A DNA stretch of 64,000 bases from TMED14 sp002378565 (lineage in GTDB: Bacteria; Bacteroidota; Bacteroidia; Flavobacteriales; Schleiferiaceae). Positions 15,718 through 24,096 of this stretch are shown piece by piece. The DNA lies in the NCBI GenBank assembly GCA_943846715.1, contig OX044356.1, positions 1,426,001 through 1,490,000 of the forward strand. Direction: 5' to 3'. The position numbers and the translations under genes were made by a program. Numbering within the stretch: position 1 is the stretch's first letter; the number at the start of each line of letters is the position of its first letter. The notes under the pieces were generated by a model. The model was not told where the DNA came from and ran no database searches. It saw nothing but the letters and a program-made list of their open reading frames with translations.

Positions 15718-17004
15718 ATGGATCTCATCAACACACCGTCAGTTTTGATTGCCCTTGCGGCAATTGTTATCGTCTCCTACCTCTTCAACCTATTGGCGAA
15801 GAAGACAAGGATTCCCTCGGTTTTGATGCTGCTCGCAATGGGCATGATTTTGCGGGGAGCCGCCAGCGCATCTGATTTTGAGGAGCCTAACGTGGTTCCC
15901 TTATTGGAAGTCCTGGGATCAGTTGGACTGATCATGATTGTCCTGGAAGCTGCATTGGACCTCAAGCTCACAAGGCAAAACCGCGGCATGATTGGCCGGA
16001 CTTTCTTGGTGACCATCATTGAACTCTCAGCGACTACCGCCTTCCTTGCAGCCGTCTTTCACATAGGCATGAATGCACCTTGGGTGAATGCCATTGTTTA
16101 CGCTGTGCCATTGAGCATTTTAAGTTCTGCCATCATCATTCCCAGTGTGGAAAACTGTGCCCACAAGGTCAAGGAGTTCATGATTTATCAGTCCACTTTC
16201 AGCGACATCATTGGCATCATGTTTTTCTACTTTTTGGTTGAAGGCTTTTCCAATCCTGTCGGCGGCACCGCAGAATGGCTCATCCAATTTGGATGGACCT
16301 TTGGTGTGTCCATCATTATATCAGCGGTCTTTGCCTACCTCCTGGTACTTCTCCTGAAGAACATCAAGACCCAACTCAAGCTCTTCTTGCTGATTTCTGT
16401 TTTGATCTTGCTCTATGCCGTTGGCAAACTCTTCCACATCAGCAGCCTGCTCATTATTTTGATATTTGGCCTGATTCTCAACAACCCCAAGACCTTTTTC
16501 TTTGGACCCTTGCAGCGCTGGCTCAAGGAAGATGTGGTGGCTAGCCTGTTGGAAGACTTTCGAATCATCACCCGAGAGACAGCCTTCATTGTTCGGACCT
16601 TCTTCTTTGTGGTCTTTGGTTTCAGCTTAGACTTGATGTCCCTAGCCAACCCTTTGGTTATTTTTTATGCCTTGATTGCCTTGGTTGGAATCTTCCGCAT
16701 CCGAGGCAGCATCCTTGGCTGGTCTGAACGCAAACCTGAGCCGCTTTACCGCTACATGGCCCCGCGTGGACTGATCACCATTTTGCTGTTTTACAGCATT
16801 CCAAAAGCCTTTCATATTCCCGCTTTTGACAACGGGATTTTACTTTACATCATCCTTGCAAGCTCCATCTATATGGCTTGGGGCATGGTGAGAAACCGAA
16901 GCAAGGATGACACCTCCAGCATGGGCGATGTGCTGAGAAGCTCCCTAGGGATGGAGACTGAGGATGTGGAGGATGAGGATGAAACGCCCTATTCAGGGGC
17001 TTGA
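15718..17004 (+). CDS. Cation:proton antiporter, CPA1 (Na+/H+ exchanger) family
   Basis: A 428-residue inner-membrane protein with about 11-12 spans and the NhaP/CPA fold. It has 'KKTRIPSVLMLLAMGMIL' at the second helix, 'VGLIMIVLEAALDLKL' and the ion-binding region 'SILSSAIIIPSV' followed by 'YQSTFSDIIGIMFFYF'. In CPA1 the central motif is normally ND or DD; here the acidic residue sits in 'FSDIIG'. A basic C-terminal helix contains 'APRGLITILLFYSIP', typical of the family, and an acidic cytoplasmic tail ('METEDVEDEDE') ends the protein. It exchanges Na+ or K+ for H+ for pH and ion balance; cation choice is not readable. A 7/8 -7 element, TATCTTAG (15704-15711), ends six bases before the ATG. 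Confidence 0.85.
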   Translation: MDLINTPSVLIALAAIVIVSYLFNLLAKKTRIPSVLMLLAMGMILRGAASASDFEEPNVVPLLEVLGSVGLIMIVLEAALDLKLTRQNRGMIGRTFLVTIIELSATTAFLAAVFHIGMNAPWVNAIVYAVPLSILSSAIIIPSVENCAHKVKEFMIYQSTFSDIIGIMFFYFLVEGFSNPVGGTAEWLIQFGWTFGVSIIISAVFAYLLVLLLKNIKTQLKLFLLISVLILLYAVGKLFHISSLLIILIFGLILNNPKTFFFGPLQRWLKEDVVASLLEDFRIITRETAFIVRTFFFVVFGFSLDLMSLANPLVIFYALIALVGIFRIRGSILGWSERKPEPLYRYMAPRGLITILLFYSIPKAFHIPAFDNGILLYIILASSIYMAWGMVRNRSKDDTSSMGDVLRSSLGMETEDVEDEDETPYSGA

Positions 17005-17036
17005 TGCCAAAAGATCATGGTGACACATCACGTTCA

Positions 17037-19838
17037 TCAATGCGCCTCCAGCCAGTTGTCACCCAGTCCAACATCTACAATCAAGGGAACCTTTAATTGG
17101 TAGGCACTTTCCATGGACGTTTTCACCATGGATTGCAGTTTTTCCAATTCTTGGCGCGGTGCATCAAAGACCAGTTCATCATGCACTTGCAAGATGAGTT
17201 TGGCTTCAAACTTACCCTCATCAAGCGCCTTGGCAACTTTCAACATAGCCAGTTTCACAATGTCAGCAGCACTGCCTTGGATGGGTGCGTTGATGGCATT
17301 TCGTTCTGCATGACCTCGCATGGCACCATTGCGTGAATTGATGTCTCTGAGGTAGCGGCGGCGACCCATTAAGGTCTCAACAAATCCTTTATCCCTGGCA
17401 CTTGCTACTTGTGCATCAATGTAATCTTTGATGCCCGGGTACGTGGCAAAGTAGCTGTCTATGATAGCCTTTGCCTCGCTTCGGGATAGATTGGTTTGCT
17501 GTGCCAGACCAAAGGCAGACACCCCGTAAATGATGCCAAAGTTCACCGTCTTTGCGTGACCCCTCTGCTCCCTGGTCACATCCTTGATGGGGCAATGGAA
17601 AATGTTGGCTGCAGTGGTTGCATGGATGTCCTCCCCAGCATTGAAGGCATCGATCATGGCTTGGTCACCACTCATGGATGCAATGACTCGTAGTTCAATC
17701 TGCGAATAGTCTGCACAGAGCAACTGGTGGTCCTTGTCCCGTGGCACGAATAGGCCTCTTACCACCCGGCCACGCTCAGTTCGGATCGGGATGTTTTGCA
17801 GGTTAGGGTTGGTGGAAGACAGCCTGCCTGTGGACGCCACAGCTTGATTGAAGGTGCTGTGAATCCGCCCCGTGCCAGGATGAACCAGTTGCGGCAAGGC
17901 GTCCACATAGGTGCTTCGCAGTTTGCCAACCTGACGCCATTCAAGGATGTCCTTGATGATGGGGTGTGCCGCCTGCAATCCTTCCAAGACCTCTTCGCCT
18001 GTGGCGTACTGGCCTGTTTTGGTTTTTTTTGCCTTGTCCGATAGGGCCATGCGATCAAAGAGCACCTCACCCAGTTGCCTAGGGGAACCTAGGTTGAATT
18101 CGCAATTAGCTTGTTTGAATATGCCTTGTTCAAGGTCCGCTGATTGCAATTTCAGTTCCTCAGAATAGCTTGCCAAACCCTTTTGGTCGACTCGGATGCC
18201 TGCAGACTCCATGTGTGATAGCACGTCAACCAAGGGTATTTCCAAGTCATTGTACAGGCCATCAATACCCTTGGATGCCAGCATGGGTAGCAAGACTTGA
18301 TCAACCTGAAGGGCCATGTCCGCCAACTGACAAGCGTGATTCAAGACGCTTGAAGCGGGCAACTGCCGGAACGTTTTTCGTTGCTTGCCCTTTGGGCCTA
18401 ACAGAGCGGCTGTTTCCAAAGGAATGATGTCTGTCAGCAGGCTTGCCAGGCTTGCCAAATCATGGCGGCGATCTGGCTCCAGCAGGTAGTGAGCCAACAT
18501 GGGGTCTGATTGGATGCCTTGCAGTTCGACGCCTTGCTGCCTGAGCACTTGGCTCACGAATTTGATGTCATGTGCTCCCTTGCCAATGGATGGATCTTGC
18601 AGCAAGCCTGCGAGCAATTGCCAACGGGTATCCGCGGCCACCTGGCTTGAAGGCATGGGGATGTAATAGGCCTTGGACGGTGACCATGAGAGGGCCAACC
18701 CCACAAAGTCTGCGGTCATGGCATCCTCTCCGTCGCAGAGGCAAGACAGGTAGATGCTTTGCTCACCCTGCATCAAGCGAACCAAGGCTTGGACGCCTTC
18801 ATCGCTGTCGATGCATTGGTACAACTCCTTTGTCTCTATTGCTGTCAGCTCACTCACGGAATCCATGGCAAACATATCCATTTGGCCACCGGTTGATGGT
18901 GCCGATGCGGCCACCTTTTTTGCTGGTTTGGGCGGTTGAACTGGTAGGGATTCTACTGGCGCTGACTGCGGGAGAATGCGTCTTGCAAGGCTTCTGAATT
19001 CCAAGACCTCAAGCAAGGCGGTCAATGCAGGCTCATCAGCCGCTTTGCGCAAAAGGCCGTCCACATCTAGGGTCACGGGCACATCGGTGATGATGCGAGC
19101 CAACTCCTTTGACATGATGCCCTGTGCCTTGTGTTCACGGATGCGCTCACCCAGCTTGCCTTTGATCTCGTCAGCATGGGCTATTGTGCCTTCCAATGAA
19201 TCGAATTGTGCCAGAAGTTTTGCGGCGGTCTTTGCTCCCACGCCTGGCAATCCAGGGATGTTGTCTGATGCGTCACCCATCATTCCCAGGATGTCTACCA
19301 CCTGTTCCACCCGCTGTATTTGCCATTTGTCACAGACTTCTTTAATCCCAATCACTTCATGAGGATTGCCGGATCGGCCGGGCTTAAACATTTTGATTTT
19401 TTCTGTCACCAATTGGCCAAAGTCCTTGTCTGGTGTCATCATGTAGACATCAAAGCCTTGCGCTTCTGCCTGCTGAGCAAGGGTGCCAATGACGTCATCT
19501 GCTTCATAGCCCTCAAGCCCCAATGCAGGAATCTTGACGGCATCCAGGAGCTGGTGGATGTAGGGGACTGCGATCTTAATGCCCTCCGGTGTAGCATCCC
19601 GGTTGGCCTTGTAGTCGGCATAGCGTTCCGTGCGGCTTGCAGAACCTCCAATGTCAAACACCACCCCAATGTGGGTGGGCTGTTGCTTCTCCAGCACATC
19701 AATCAAGGCAAGCATGAAGCCGTAGATGGCAGAGGTGTCCAGCCCCTTACGGGTGATTCTCGGGTTGCGGATGAAGGCAAAATGTGCCCGAAAAATCAAG
19801 GCAAAGGCATCAAGGAGAAAGAGTTTAGGTGTTGACAT
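17037..19838 (-). CDS. polA: DNA polymerase I, with apparently inactive 3'-5' exonuclease domain
   Basis: A 933-residue repair and Okazaki-fragment polymerase. The N-terminal 5'-3' nuclease is intact ('FLLDAFALIFRA', 'GYEADDVIGTLA', 'TPDKDFGQLV', 'GDASDNIPGLPGVGAKTA'). A linker carries 'QMDMF' (about residues 319-323), fitting the beta-clamp-binding consensus. The polymerase domain has motif A 'DYSQIELRVIASMSGD', motif B 'KTVNFGIIYG' and motif C 'QVHDELVF'. The middle domain has lost its metal ligands: the DxE position reads 'IYLSCLCDG' (about 363-371), the usual KYD reads 'KFVS' (426-429), and the YxxxD position reads 'HACQLAD' (501-507). A TTG four codons upstream lies inside the promoter, so the ATG at 19838 is used. 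Confidence 0.95.
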   Translation of the reverse strand: MSTPKLFLLDAFALIFRAHFAFIRNPRITRKGLDTSAIYGFMLALIDVLEKQQPTHIGVVFDIGGSASRTERYADYKANRDATPEGIKIAVPYIHQLLDAVKIPALGLEGYEADDVIGTLAQQAEAQGFDVYMMTPDKDFGQLVTEKIKMFKPGRSGNPHEVIGIKEVCDKWQIQRVEQVVDILGMMGDASDNIPGLPGVGAKTAAKLLAQFDSLEGTIAHADEIKGKLGERIREHKAQGIMSKELARIITDVPVTLDVDGLLRKAADEPALTALLEVLEFRSLARRILPQSAPVESLPVQPPKPAKKVAASAPSTGGQMDMFAMDSVSELTAIETKELYQCIDSDEGVQALVRLMQGEQSIYLSCLCDGEDAMTADFVGLALSWSPSKAYYIPMPSSQVAADTRWQLLAGLLQDPSIGKGAHDIKFVSQVLRQQGVELQGIQSDPMLAHYLLEPDRRHDLASLASLLTDIIPLETAALLGPKGKQRKTFRQLPASSVLNHACQLADMALQVDQVLLPMLASKGIDGLYNDLEIPLVDVLSHMESAGIRVDQKGLASYSEELKLQSADLEQGIFKQANCEFNLGSPRQLGEVLFDRMALSDKAKKTKTGQYATGEEVLEGLQAAHPIIKDILEWRQVGKLRSTYVDALPQLVHPGTGRIHSTFNQAVASTGRLSSTNPNLQNIPIRTERGRVVRGLFVPRDKDHQLLCADYSQIELRVIASMSGDQAMIDAFNAGEDIHATTAANIFHCPIKDVTREQRGHAKTVNFGIIYGVSAFGLAQQTNLSRSEAKAIIDSYFATYPGIKDYIDAQVASARDKGFVETLMGRRRYLRDINSRNGAMRGHAERNAINAPIQGSAADIVKLAMLKVAKALDEGKFEAKLILQVHDELVFDAPRQELEKLQSMVKTSMESAYQLKVPLIVDVGLGDNWLEAH

Positions 19839-19847
19839 AGTTGTTCC

Positions 19848-19855
19848 CAAATGTA
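19848..19855 (-). promoter_or_regulatory. polA -7 element TACATTTG
   Basis: Exact TAnnTTTG match on the minus strand, ending nine bases before the polA ATG. It leaves room for a leader of only a few nucleotides. It is 14 bp from the -7 element of the divergent gene. Confidence 0.55.
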
Positions 19856-19869
19856 AGGGCTTGAGGGAG

Positions 19870-19877
19870 TACTTTTG
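19870..19877 (+). promoter_or_regulatory. -7 element TACTTTTG of the mannosyltransferase-pyrC operon
   Basis: Exact TAnnTTTG match ending 11 bases before the ATG at 19889. The two divergent -7 elements face away from each other across 14 bp, so the polymerases for polA and this operon would compete for the same DNA. Confidence 0.55.
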
Positions 19878-19888
19878 ACCTTAAGATC

Positions 19889-20611
19889 ATGCCTCAGTCA
19901 CTTGTCATCATTCCAACCTTCAATGAGAAGGAAAACATTTTCGCCATCGTCGATGCCGTCTTGTCTTTGCCCCAGCATTTTGACCTGCTTGTGGTTGATG
20001 ACAACTCCCCTGATGGCACGGCAGGTATGGTAATGGACCTGCAGCTCAAATACCCTAAGCGCTTGCATTTAGCGCAGCGCAAAGGCAAGCTTGGTCTTGG
20101 TACCGCCTACATTCATGGCTTTCGATGGGCCCTTGAGCGTCAATATGACTACGTTTTTGAAATGGATGCCGACTTCAGCCATGACCCCAAGGACCTTGAG
20201 CGCCTGTTGGAGGCTTGCGTCATGTACCATGCGGACATAGCCATTGGCTCGCGCTACAGCGGCGGCGTCAATGTGGTGAACTGGCCTATGTCACGGGTCT
20301 TGCTGAGCTTCTTTGCATCCAAGTACGTTCGCCTGGTCACGGGGCTCCCCATTCACGACACCACAGCAGGCTTTATTTGCTACAAGAGGGCGGTGCTAGA
20401 GGCCATGGATTTCAATCGCATTCGCCATGTGGGCTATGCCTTTCAAATTGAAATGAAATTTCGTGCCTGGAAACAGGGTTTTAACCTAGCTGAGGTTCCG
20501 GTAATATTCACGGATAGGCAAGCAGGCACAAGTAAAATGAGCAAGGGCATCATCAAGGAAGCTATTCTGGGTGTCATCATGCTGAAACTCTCAAGCTTTT
20601 TCTGGAAATGA
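19889..20611 (+). CDS. Polyprenol monophosphomannose synthase (GT2, DPM1-like)
   Basis: A 240-residue GT-A glycosyltransferase that moves mannose from GDP-mannose to a polyprenyl phosphate at the cytoplasmic membrane face. It has 'VIIPTFNEKENI', the nucleotide-binding 'LLVVDDNSPDGTAG', 'GKLGLGTAYIHGFRWAL' and the catalytic DXD region 'EMDADFSHDPKDL'. 'SRYSGGVNVVNWPMSR' and 'DTTAGFICYKR' are DPM1 signatures, as is 'EVPVIFTDRQAGTSKM'. There are no C-terminal membrane helices, so this is the short bacterial form. It begins a five-gene operon in which every junction overlaps; its TGA overlaps the pyrC ATG. Lipid-linked mannose could serve protein O-mannosylation; a GT117 gene lies in the same window. 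Confidence 0.9.
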   Translation: MPQSLVIIPTFNEKENIFAIVDAVLSLPQHFDLLVVDDNSPDGTAGMVMDLQLKYPKRLHLAQRKGKLGLGTAYIHGFRWALERQYDYVFEMDADFSHDPKDLERLLEACVMYHADIAIGSRYSGGVNVVNWPMSRVLLSFFASKYVRLVTGLPIHDTTAGFICYKRAVLEAMDFNRIRHVGYAFQIEMKFRAWKQGFNLAEVPVIFTDRQAGTSKMSKGIIKEAILGVIMLKLSSFFWK

Positions 20612-21960
20612 GTAATCAAAAAAAATTCCTCATCAAAAATGCCAAGGTGGTCAATGAGGGGAGTATCACAGAAGGGGATATTTTGATTGAGGATGGTCGC
20701 ATTGTCAATATTGGCAGTCACTTAACGCCTAAGGATCACCTGGTGCAGGTCATGGACGTTCAAGGGTCATGGGTCATGCCTGGCGTGATCGATAGCCAAG
20801 TCCATTTCCGGGAACCCGGCTTGACGCACAAAGGCAATATCGCATCAGAATCAAGGGCTTCCATTGCTGGGGGTGTAACCTCCTATGTGGAGCAACCCAA
20901 CACCAAGCCAGCTGCGGTGACCATTGAAGCCCTAGAGCACAAATACGACATTGCTTCCAAAACATCCTTTGCCAACTACAGCTTCAACATGGGGGCAACC
21001 AACGACAACTTGGAGGAGCTGAAAAAGCTATCAAAAAAAGATGTAGCTGGGGTTAAAATCTTCATGGGCTCATCCACTGGCAACATGCTAGTTGACAACC
21101 ACAAAACCTTGGATGCCATCTTTTCTCAGATTGATCATCAGCTGATTGCGCATTGTGAAGACGAGGGCACCATCCAGGAAAATTTGGCAAGAATCAGCCA
21201 GGAAAAAGGGCTAGAAAACCTCAGCGCAGAAGACCACCCAGCCATTCGATCTGCTGAAGGTTGCTACCTGTCTTCCTCTGCTGCCATTGCCCTAGCAAAG
21301 AAACACGGCGCCCGCTTTCACCTCTACCATGTGTCAACGGAGCAAGAGCTCGGCTTGTTAAGCAAGAAGCCCTTGCGGAAGAAAAAAATCACGGCTGAGG
21401 CCTGTGTACATCACCTGTGGTTCCACGACAAGGATTACGCAACCCTAGGTAATCTCATCAAATGGAACCCCTCCATCAAGGCGAAAACTGACCGGAACGC
21501 CCTGCGCAAAGCCCTGCTTGATGGCCGCATCGATGTGGTGTCAAGTGACCATGCACCGCACACCTTGGAAGAGAAAATGCAGCCCTACCATTTGGCGCCC
21601 AGTGGCGGTCCATTGGTGCAAACCTCATTGACTGCCATGCTCGAACTGGCGCGAAGAAAGGACATCCCTGTCACGCGCATTGTGCAGCTCATGTGTCACA
21701 ACCAAGCCGATTTATTCCGCATGGAAAACAGGGGCTATTTACGGGAAGGTTACATGGCTGACCTGGTTGTTGTAGCTCCATCCATGCCTTGGACGGTGAA
21801 GCCTGAGGACATCCTCAGCTCCTGCGGCTGGTCTCCCTTTCAGGGCCGAACCTTTACTTCAAGGGTAACCCACACCTTTGTCAATGGCAACCTTGTCTTC
21901 CGTCAAGGAGAGGTTTTGGGTGAGCCCATGGGGCAGCGTTTGACCTTTGATCGGTCATGA
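20608..21960 (+). CDS. pyrC: Dihydroorotase, class I
   Basis: A 450-residue amidohydrolase that cyclises carbamoyl aspartate to dihydroorotate in pyrimidine synthesis. Metal-site motifs are present: 'QVHFREPGLTHKGNIASES' (HxR), the carboxylated lysine region 'VAGVKIFMGSSTG', His ligands in 'LIAHCEDEG' and 'HLYHVST', and the final Asp in 'VSSDHAPHTLEEK'. The length and the first-motif form 'DSQVHFREPG' agree with the Bacteroidota enzyme. Start and stop are both shared with neighbours by ATGA overlaps, tying pyrimidine synthesis to a mannosyltransferase and a lipoprotein gene. An allantoinase is the main alternative but fits less well. Confidence 0.9.
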   Translation: MSNQKKFLIKNAKVVNEGSITEGDILIEDGRIVNIGSHLTPKDHLVQVMDVQGSWVMPGVIDSQVHFREPGLTHKGNIASESRASIAGGVTSYVEQPNTKPAAVTIEALEHKYDIASKTSFANYSFNMGATNDNLEELKKLSKKDVAGVKIFMGSSTGNMLVDNHKTLDAIFSQIDHQLIAHCEDEGTIQENLARISQEKGLENLSAEDHPAIRSAEGCYLSSSAAIALAKKHGARFHLYHVSTEQELGLLSKKPLRKKKITAEACVHHLWFHDKDYATLGNLIKWNPSIKAKTDRNALRKALLDGRIDVVSSDHAPHTLEEKMQPYHLAPSGGPLVQTSLTAMLELARRKDIPVTRIVQLMCHNQADLFRMENRGYLREGYMADLVVVAPSMPWTVKPEDILSSCGWSPFQGRTFTSRVTHTFVNGNLVFRQGEVLGEPMGQRLTFDRS

Positions 21961-22310
21961 GGCGCTTTGCTGCCATGCTGTCGTTGACCTTCATGGTTGC
22001 CTGCTCCCTGCCTGAGCCCATGGAGAACCACCAAGATCCCGCTCCCATCAATCAAGCAAATTTCACCCAACTCCTCCATGAGATGGCCCTGATTGAAGGT
22101 GCTCGATCTGGCAAAAGCATCATGGGTGACACTGTGCATCTCAACAGCTATTTCAACAGCTTGTACCAACGCAGCGGGTTCTCTGACAGCTTGATTGAGT
22201 CAGCTTTCGTCTACTACCACAACCAGCCCTTGCTGATGGCTGAGATTTATCAGCATGTCATCGACAGTTTGCGCAAGGATGCCATTGATCTCAATGCCCC
22301 TTTGGAGTGA
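21957..22310 (+). CDS. DUF4296 family lipoprotein
   Basis: A 117-residue putative lipoprotein. The signal peptide ends in a lipobox-like 'LTFMVACS' with the Cys at about residue 16. The mature part is short and helical: 'INQANFTQLLHEMALIEGARS', and later 'SLYQRSGFSDSLIESAFVYYHNQPLLMAEIYQHVIDSL', the DUF4296 pattern. This family is almost confined to Bacteroidota, typically beside the same mannosyltransferase and dihydroorotase genes. Its function is unknown. ATGA overlap with pyrC upstream and TGATG overlap with the next gene downstream indicate strict co-translation. Confidence 0.8.
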   Translation: MRRFAAMLSLTFMVACSLPEPMENHQDPAPINQANFTQLLHEMALIEGARSGKSIMGDTVHLNSYFNSLYQRSGFSDSLIESAFVYYHNQPLLMAEIYQHVIDSLRKDAIDLNAPLE

Positions 22311-23287
22311 TGTCGTTGCCCTACCTCAATGACGATTTCAAACAAATGGCACTGGCGATGTTCAAGTACCAGGCTGTTCACAACACCACTTATGCGGCTT
22401 GGGTCAAGCATTTGGGATGGGACGATGCAGCCATTCAATCCTTAAACCAGGTGGAGGGAATTCCCTTTTTACCGATTGGCGCATTCAAGCACCATGCAGT
22501 GAAAACAGGCGACTTTGAAGCAGAGGCAATGTTCACCTCATCTGGCTCTAAGGGGAACAACGTATCCACCCACCATGTGGCCAATTTAGCGGCTTATTTG
22601 AAGAATACCCATGCCATTTTTTCTCATAGCTATGCAGCACCTGAAGATTTTGCTTGGCTCTGTTTGTTGCCGTCTTATTTAGAGCGTGAGGGCTCCTCCT
22701 TGGTTGCCATGGCAAGCCATTTCATTGAGGCTTCCGTCGCAGAAGAAAGTGGGTTTTTCCTGAAAGGGTTTGATGAGCTCAAATACCGCATCGATCAATT
22801 GGAGCTCAATGGCACCCCAACCATTCTGCTAGGGGTAAGTTTTGCCTTGATGGATTTTGCCGAATGGCTGGATGAGGATCTTGCATTGAAATACACCCTG
22901 GTCATGGAAACAGGAGGCATGAAAGGTCGGCGAGAGGAGCCCTCCAGGGAATCGCTTCACGCCACCTTAAAAAAAGCCTTTGGTTTACCCGTGATCCATT
23001 CTGAATACGGGATGACAGAGTTGATGTCTCAGGCTTACAGCAAGGGAGATGGCCTTTTTCGCTCACCCCCTCACATGAAGGTTTTTCCACGCAATTTGGA
23101 ATCACCCCTTGAAGTGGGAAATCTGGATCGGCCAGCTGGGCTTAACATCATTGACCTGGCTAATGCCAGTTCATGTGCCTTCATTGCCACCGATGACATT
23201 GGCTTGGTGCATGCAGATGGCAGCTTCCATGTGCAAGGTCGACTAGACAATGCTGACCTTCGCGGTTGCAATCTGCTTGTAATTTAA
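22310..23287 (+). CDS. LuxE/PaaK-like acyl-activating protein
   Basis: A 325-residue adenylate-forming protein of the LuxE-like branch. It carries the phosphate-binding loop 'FTSSGSKGNNVSTHHV' near residue 75, an 'LVMETGGMKGRRE' block near residue 205 and 'VIHSEYGMTELMSQAYS' near residue 230, followed by a short C-terminal part ('FIATDDIGLVHADGSFHVQGR'). LuxE itself transfers an acyl group to an internal Cys in the fatty-acid reductase complex, but no LuxC or LuxD partner is present, so an acyl or phenylacyl activation of unknown purpose is all that can be claimed. The ATG at 22310 is set by its overlap with the upstream stop; an in-frame GTG sits one codon earlier. Confidence 0.75.
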   Translation: MSLPYLNDDFKQMALAMFKYQAVHNTTYAAWVKHLGWDDAAIQSLNQVEGIPFLPIGAFKHHAVKTGDFEAEAMFTSSGSKGNNVSTHHVANLAAYLKNTHAIFSHSYAAPEDFAWLCLLPSYLEREGSSLVAMASHFIEASVAEESGFFLKGFDELKYRIDQLELNGTPTILLGVSFALMDFAEWLDEDLALKYTLVMETGGMKGRREEPSRESLHATLKKAFGLPVIHSEYGMTELMSQAYSKGDGLFRSPPHMKVFPRNLESPLEVGNLDRPAGLNIIDLANASSCAFIATDDIGLVHADGSFHVQGRLDNADLRGCNLLVI

Positions 23288-24084
23288 TGTCTGCCATGAA
23301 CACATCCTCCCGCTTCCTCAAGTCATCGCTATGGATTCTGATCCTTTCTATGATGCCTCAGTCCCTTTCTGCGCAAAGGCTGCACGCTTGGTCTACCATC
23401 ACCATGAATGACAAGCAAGCCTTTTCCCTGAAGGACAGCTCTGCTATTCACGCCATAAAAACCCCAGGCGGGTACCTGGTTCAGCGTCGGGTATGGGTCT
23501 TAGCTAGCGAGGTTCATCAGGAGACCTTGGATTCAGGCAGCACGCTTTATGACCAGGATTTGAAACCTGTTGGGCAGGCATGGATGGACCTGGTATTGGA
23601 AGATGCAAAAGAAGGTGGCAGCCATCGAAGCATGCGCAAGCATCGAAGCGGGTTGTTGACTGGCCATGTGACCTCTAGCAGTTTCATTATACAAACCAAC
23701 CCTGAGCGTGAGTTTGAGCGGTTATTGACGCAAAAGCGCCGAGGTCCCCTTGATGAATTGTTGAACGCCTACCTCGCGCAGCATGGTTTCATCTCCGTGC
23801 CTTTGCGTGACATGCCATCAGAGCTCAAGGGTCGGGGGATGCTTGCGCATGTGCTCACCTACAAGCACCGAAGCAATACTGATGAGCAACCTTTTAAAAT
23901 GATTATCATCACAAGAGGAAGCTCCTTTATCCAAGGGGTGATTCATCATGATCAGGTGTTGACCATGCCTAAGGTTAAACACCAATCAACAACCATTTAT
24001 GGTGAACTGCAGCTGTTTGCTAAACCCACTGACAAGCAGCTAGAGGCTTTGGAGGAGCTTGCCTACCGCTTTATTCCATTGTGA
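23287..24084 (+). CDS. Exported protein of unknown function, last gene of the operon
   Basis: A 265-residue protein with a signal peptide ('FLKSSLWILILSMMPQSLSAQ', cleavage after SAQ). The mature part is mostly beta, with 'LVQRRVWVLASEVHQETLDSGS', a basic region 'RSMRKHRSGLL' and a C-terminal 'QLEALEELAYRFIPL'. No family is recognised. The frame is open seven codons further upstream, but the ATG at 23287 overlaps the preceding stop as TAATG; a second ATG at 23296 is also possible. It probably acts in the periplasm or at the outer membrane. It ends 13 bp from the converging tyrS gene, with no obvious terminator between. Confidence 0.65.
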   Translation: MSAMNTSSRFLKSSLWILILSMMPQSLSAQRLHAWSTITMNDKQAFSLKDSSAIHAIKTPGGYLVQRRVWVLASEVHQETLDSGSTLYDQDLKPVGQAWMDLVLEDAKEGGSHRSMRKHRSGLLTGHVTSSSFIIQTNPEREFERLLTQKRRGPLDELLNAYLAQHGFISVPLRDMPSELKGRGMLAHVLTYKHRSNTDEQPFKMIIITRGSSFIQGVIHHDQVLTMPKVKHQSTTIYGELQLFAKPTDKQLEALEELAYRFIPL

Positions 24085-24096
24085 TACTGTACGTTG

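Noticed and set aside
19320..19835. 171-codon plus-strand frame antisense to polA
   Set aside because: Entirely within the 5' nuclease coding region of polA; no motif, no promoter, composition of an antisense shadow.
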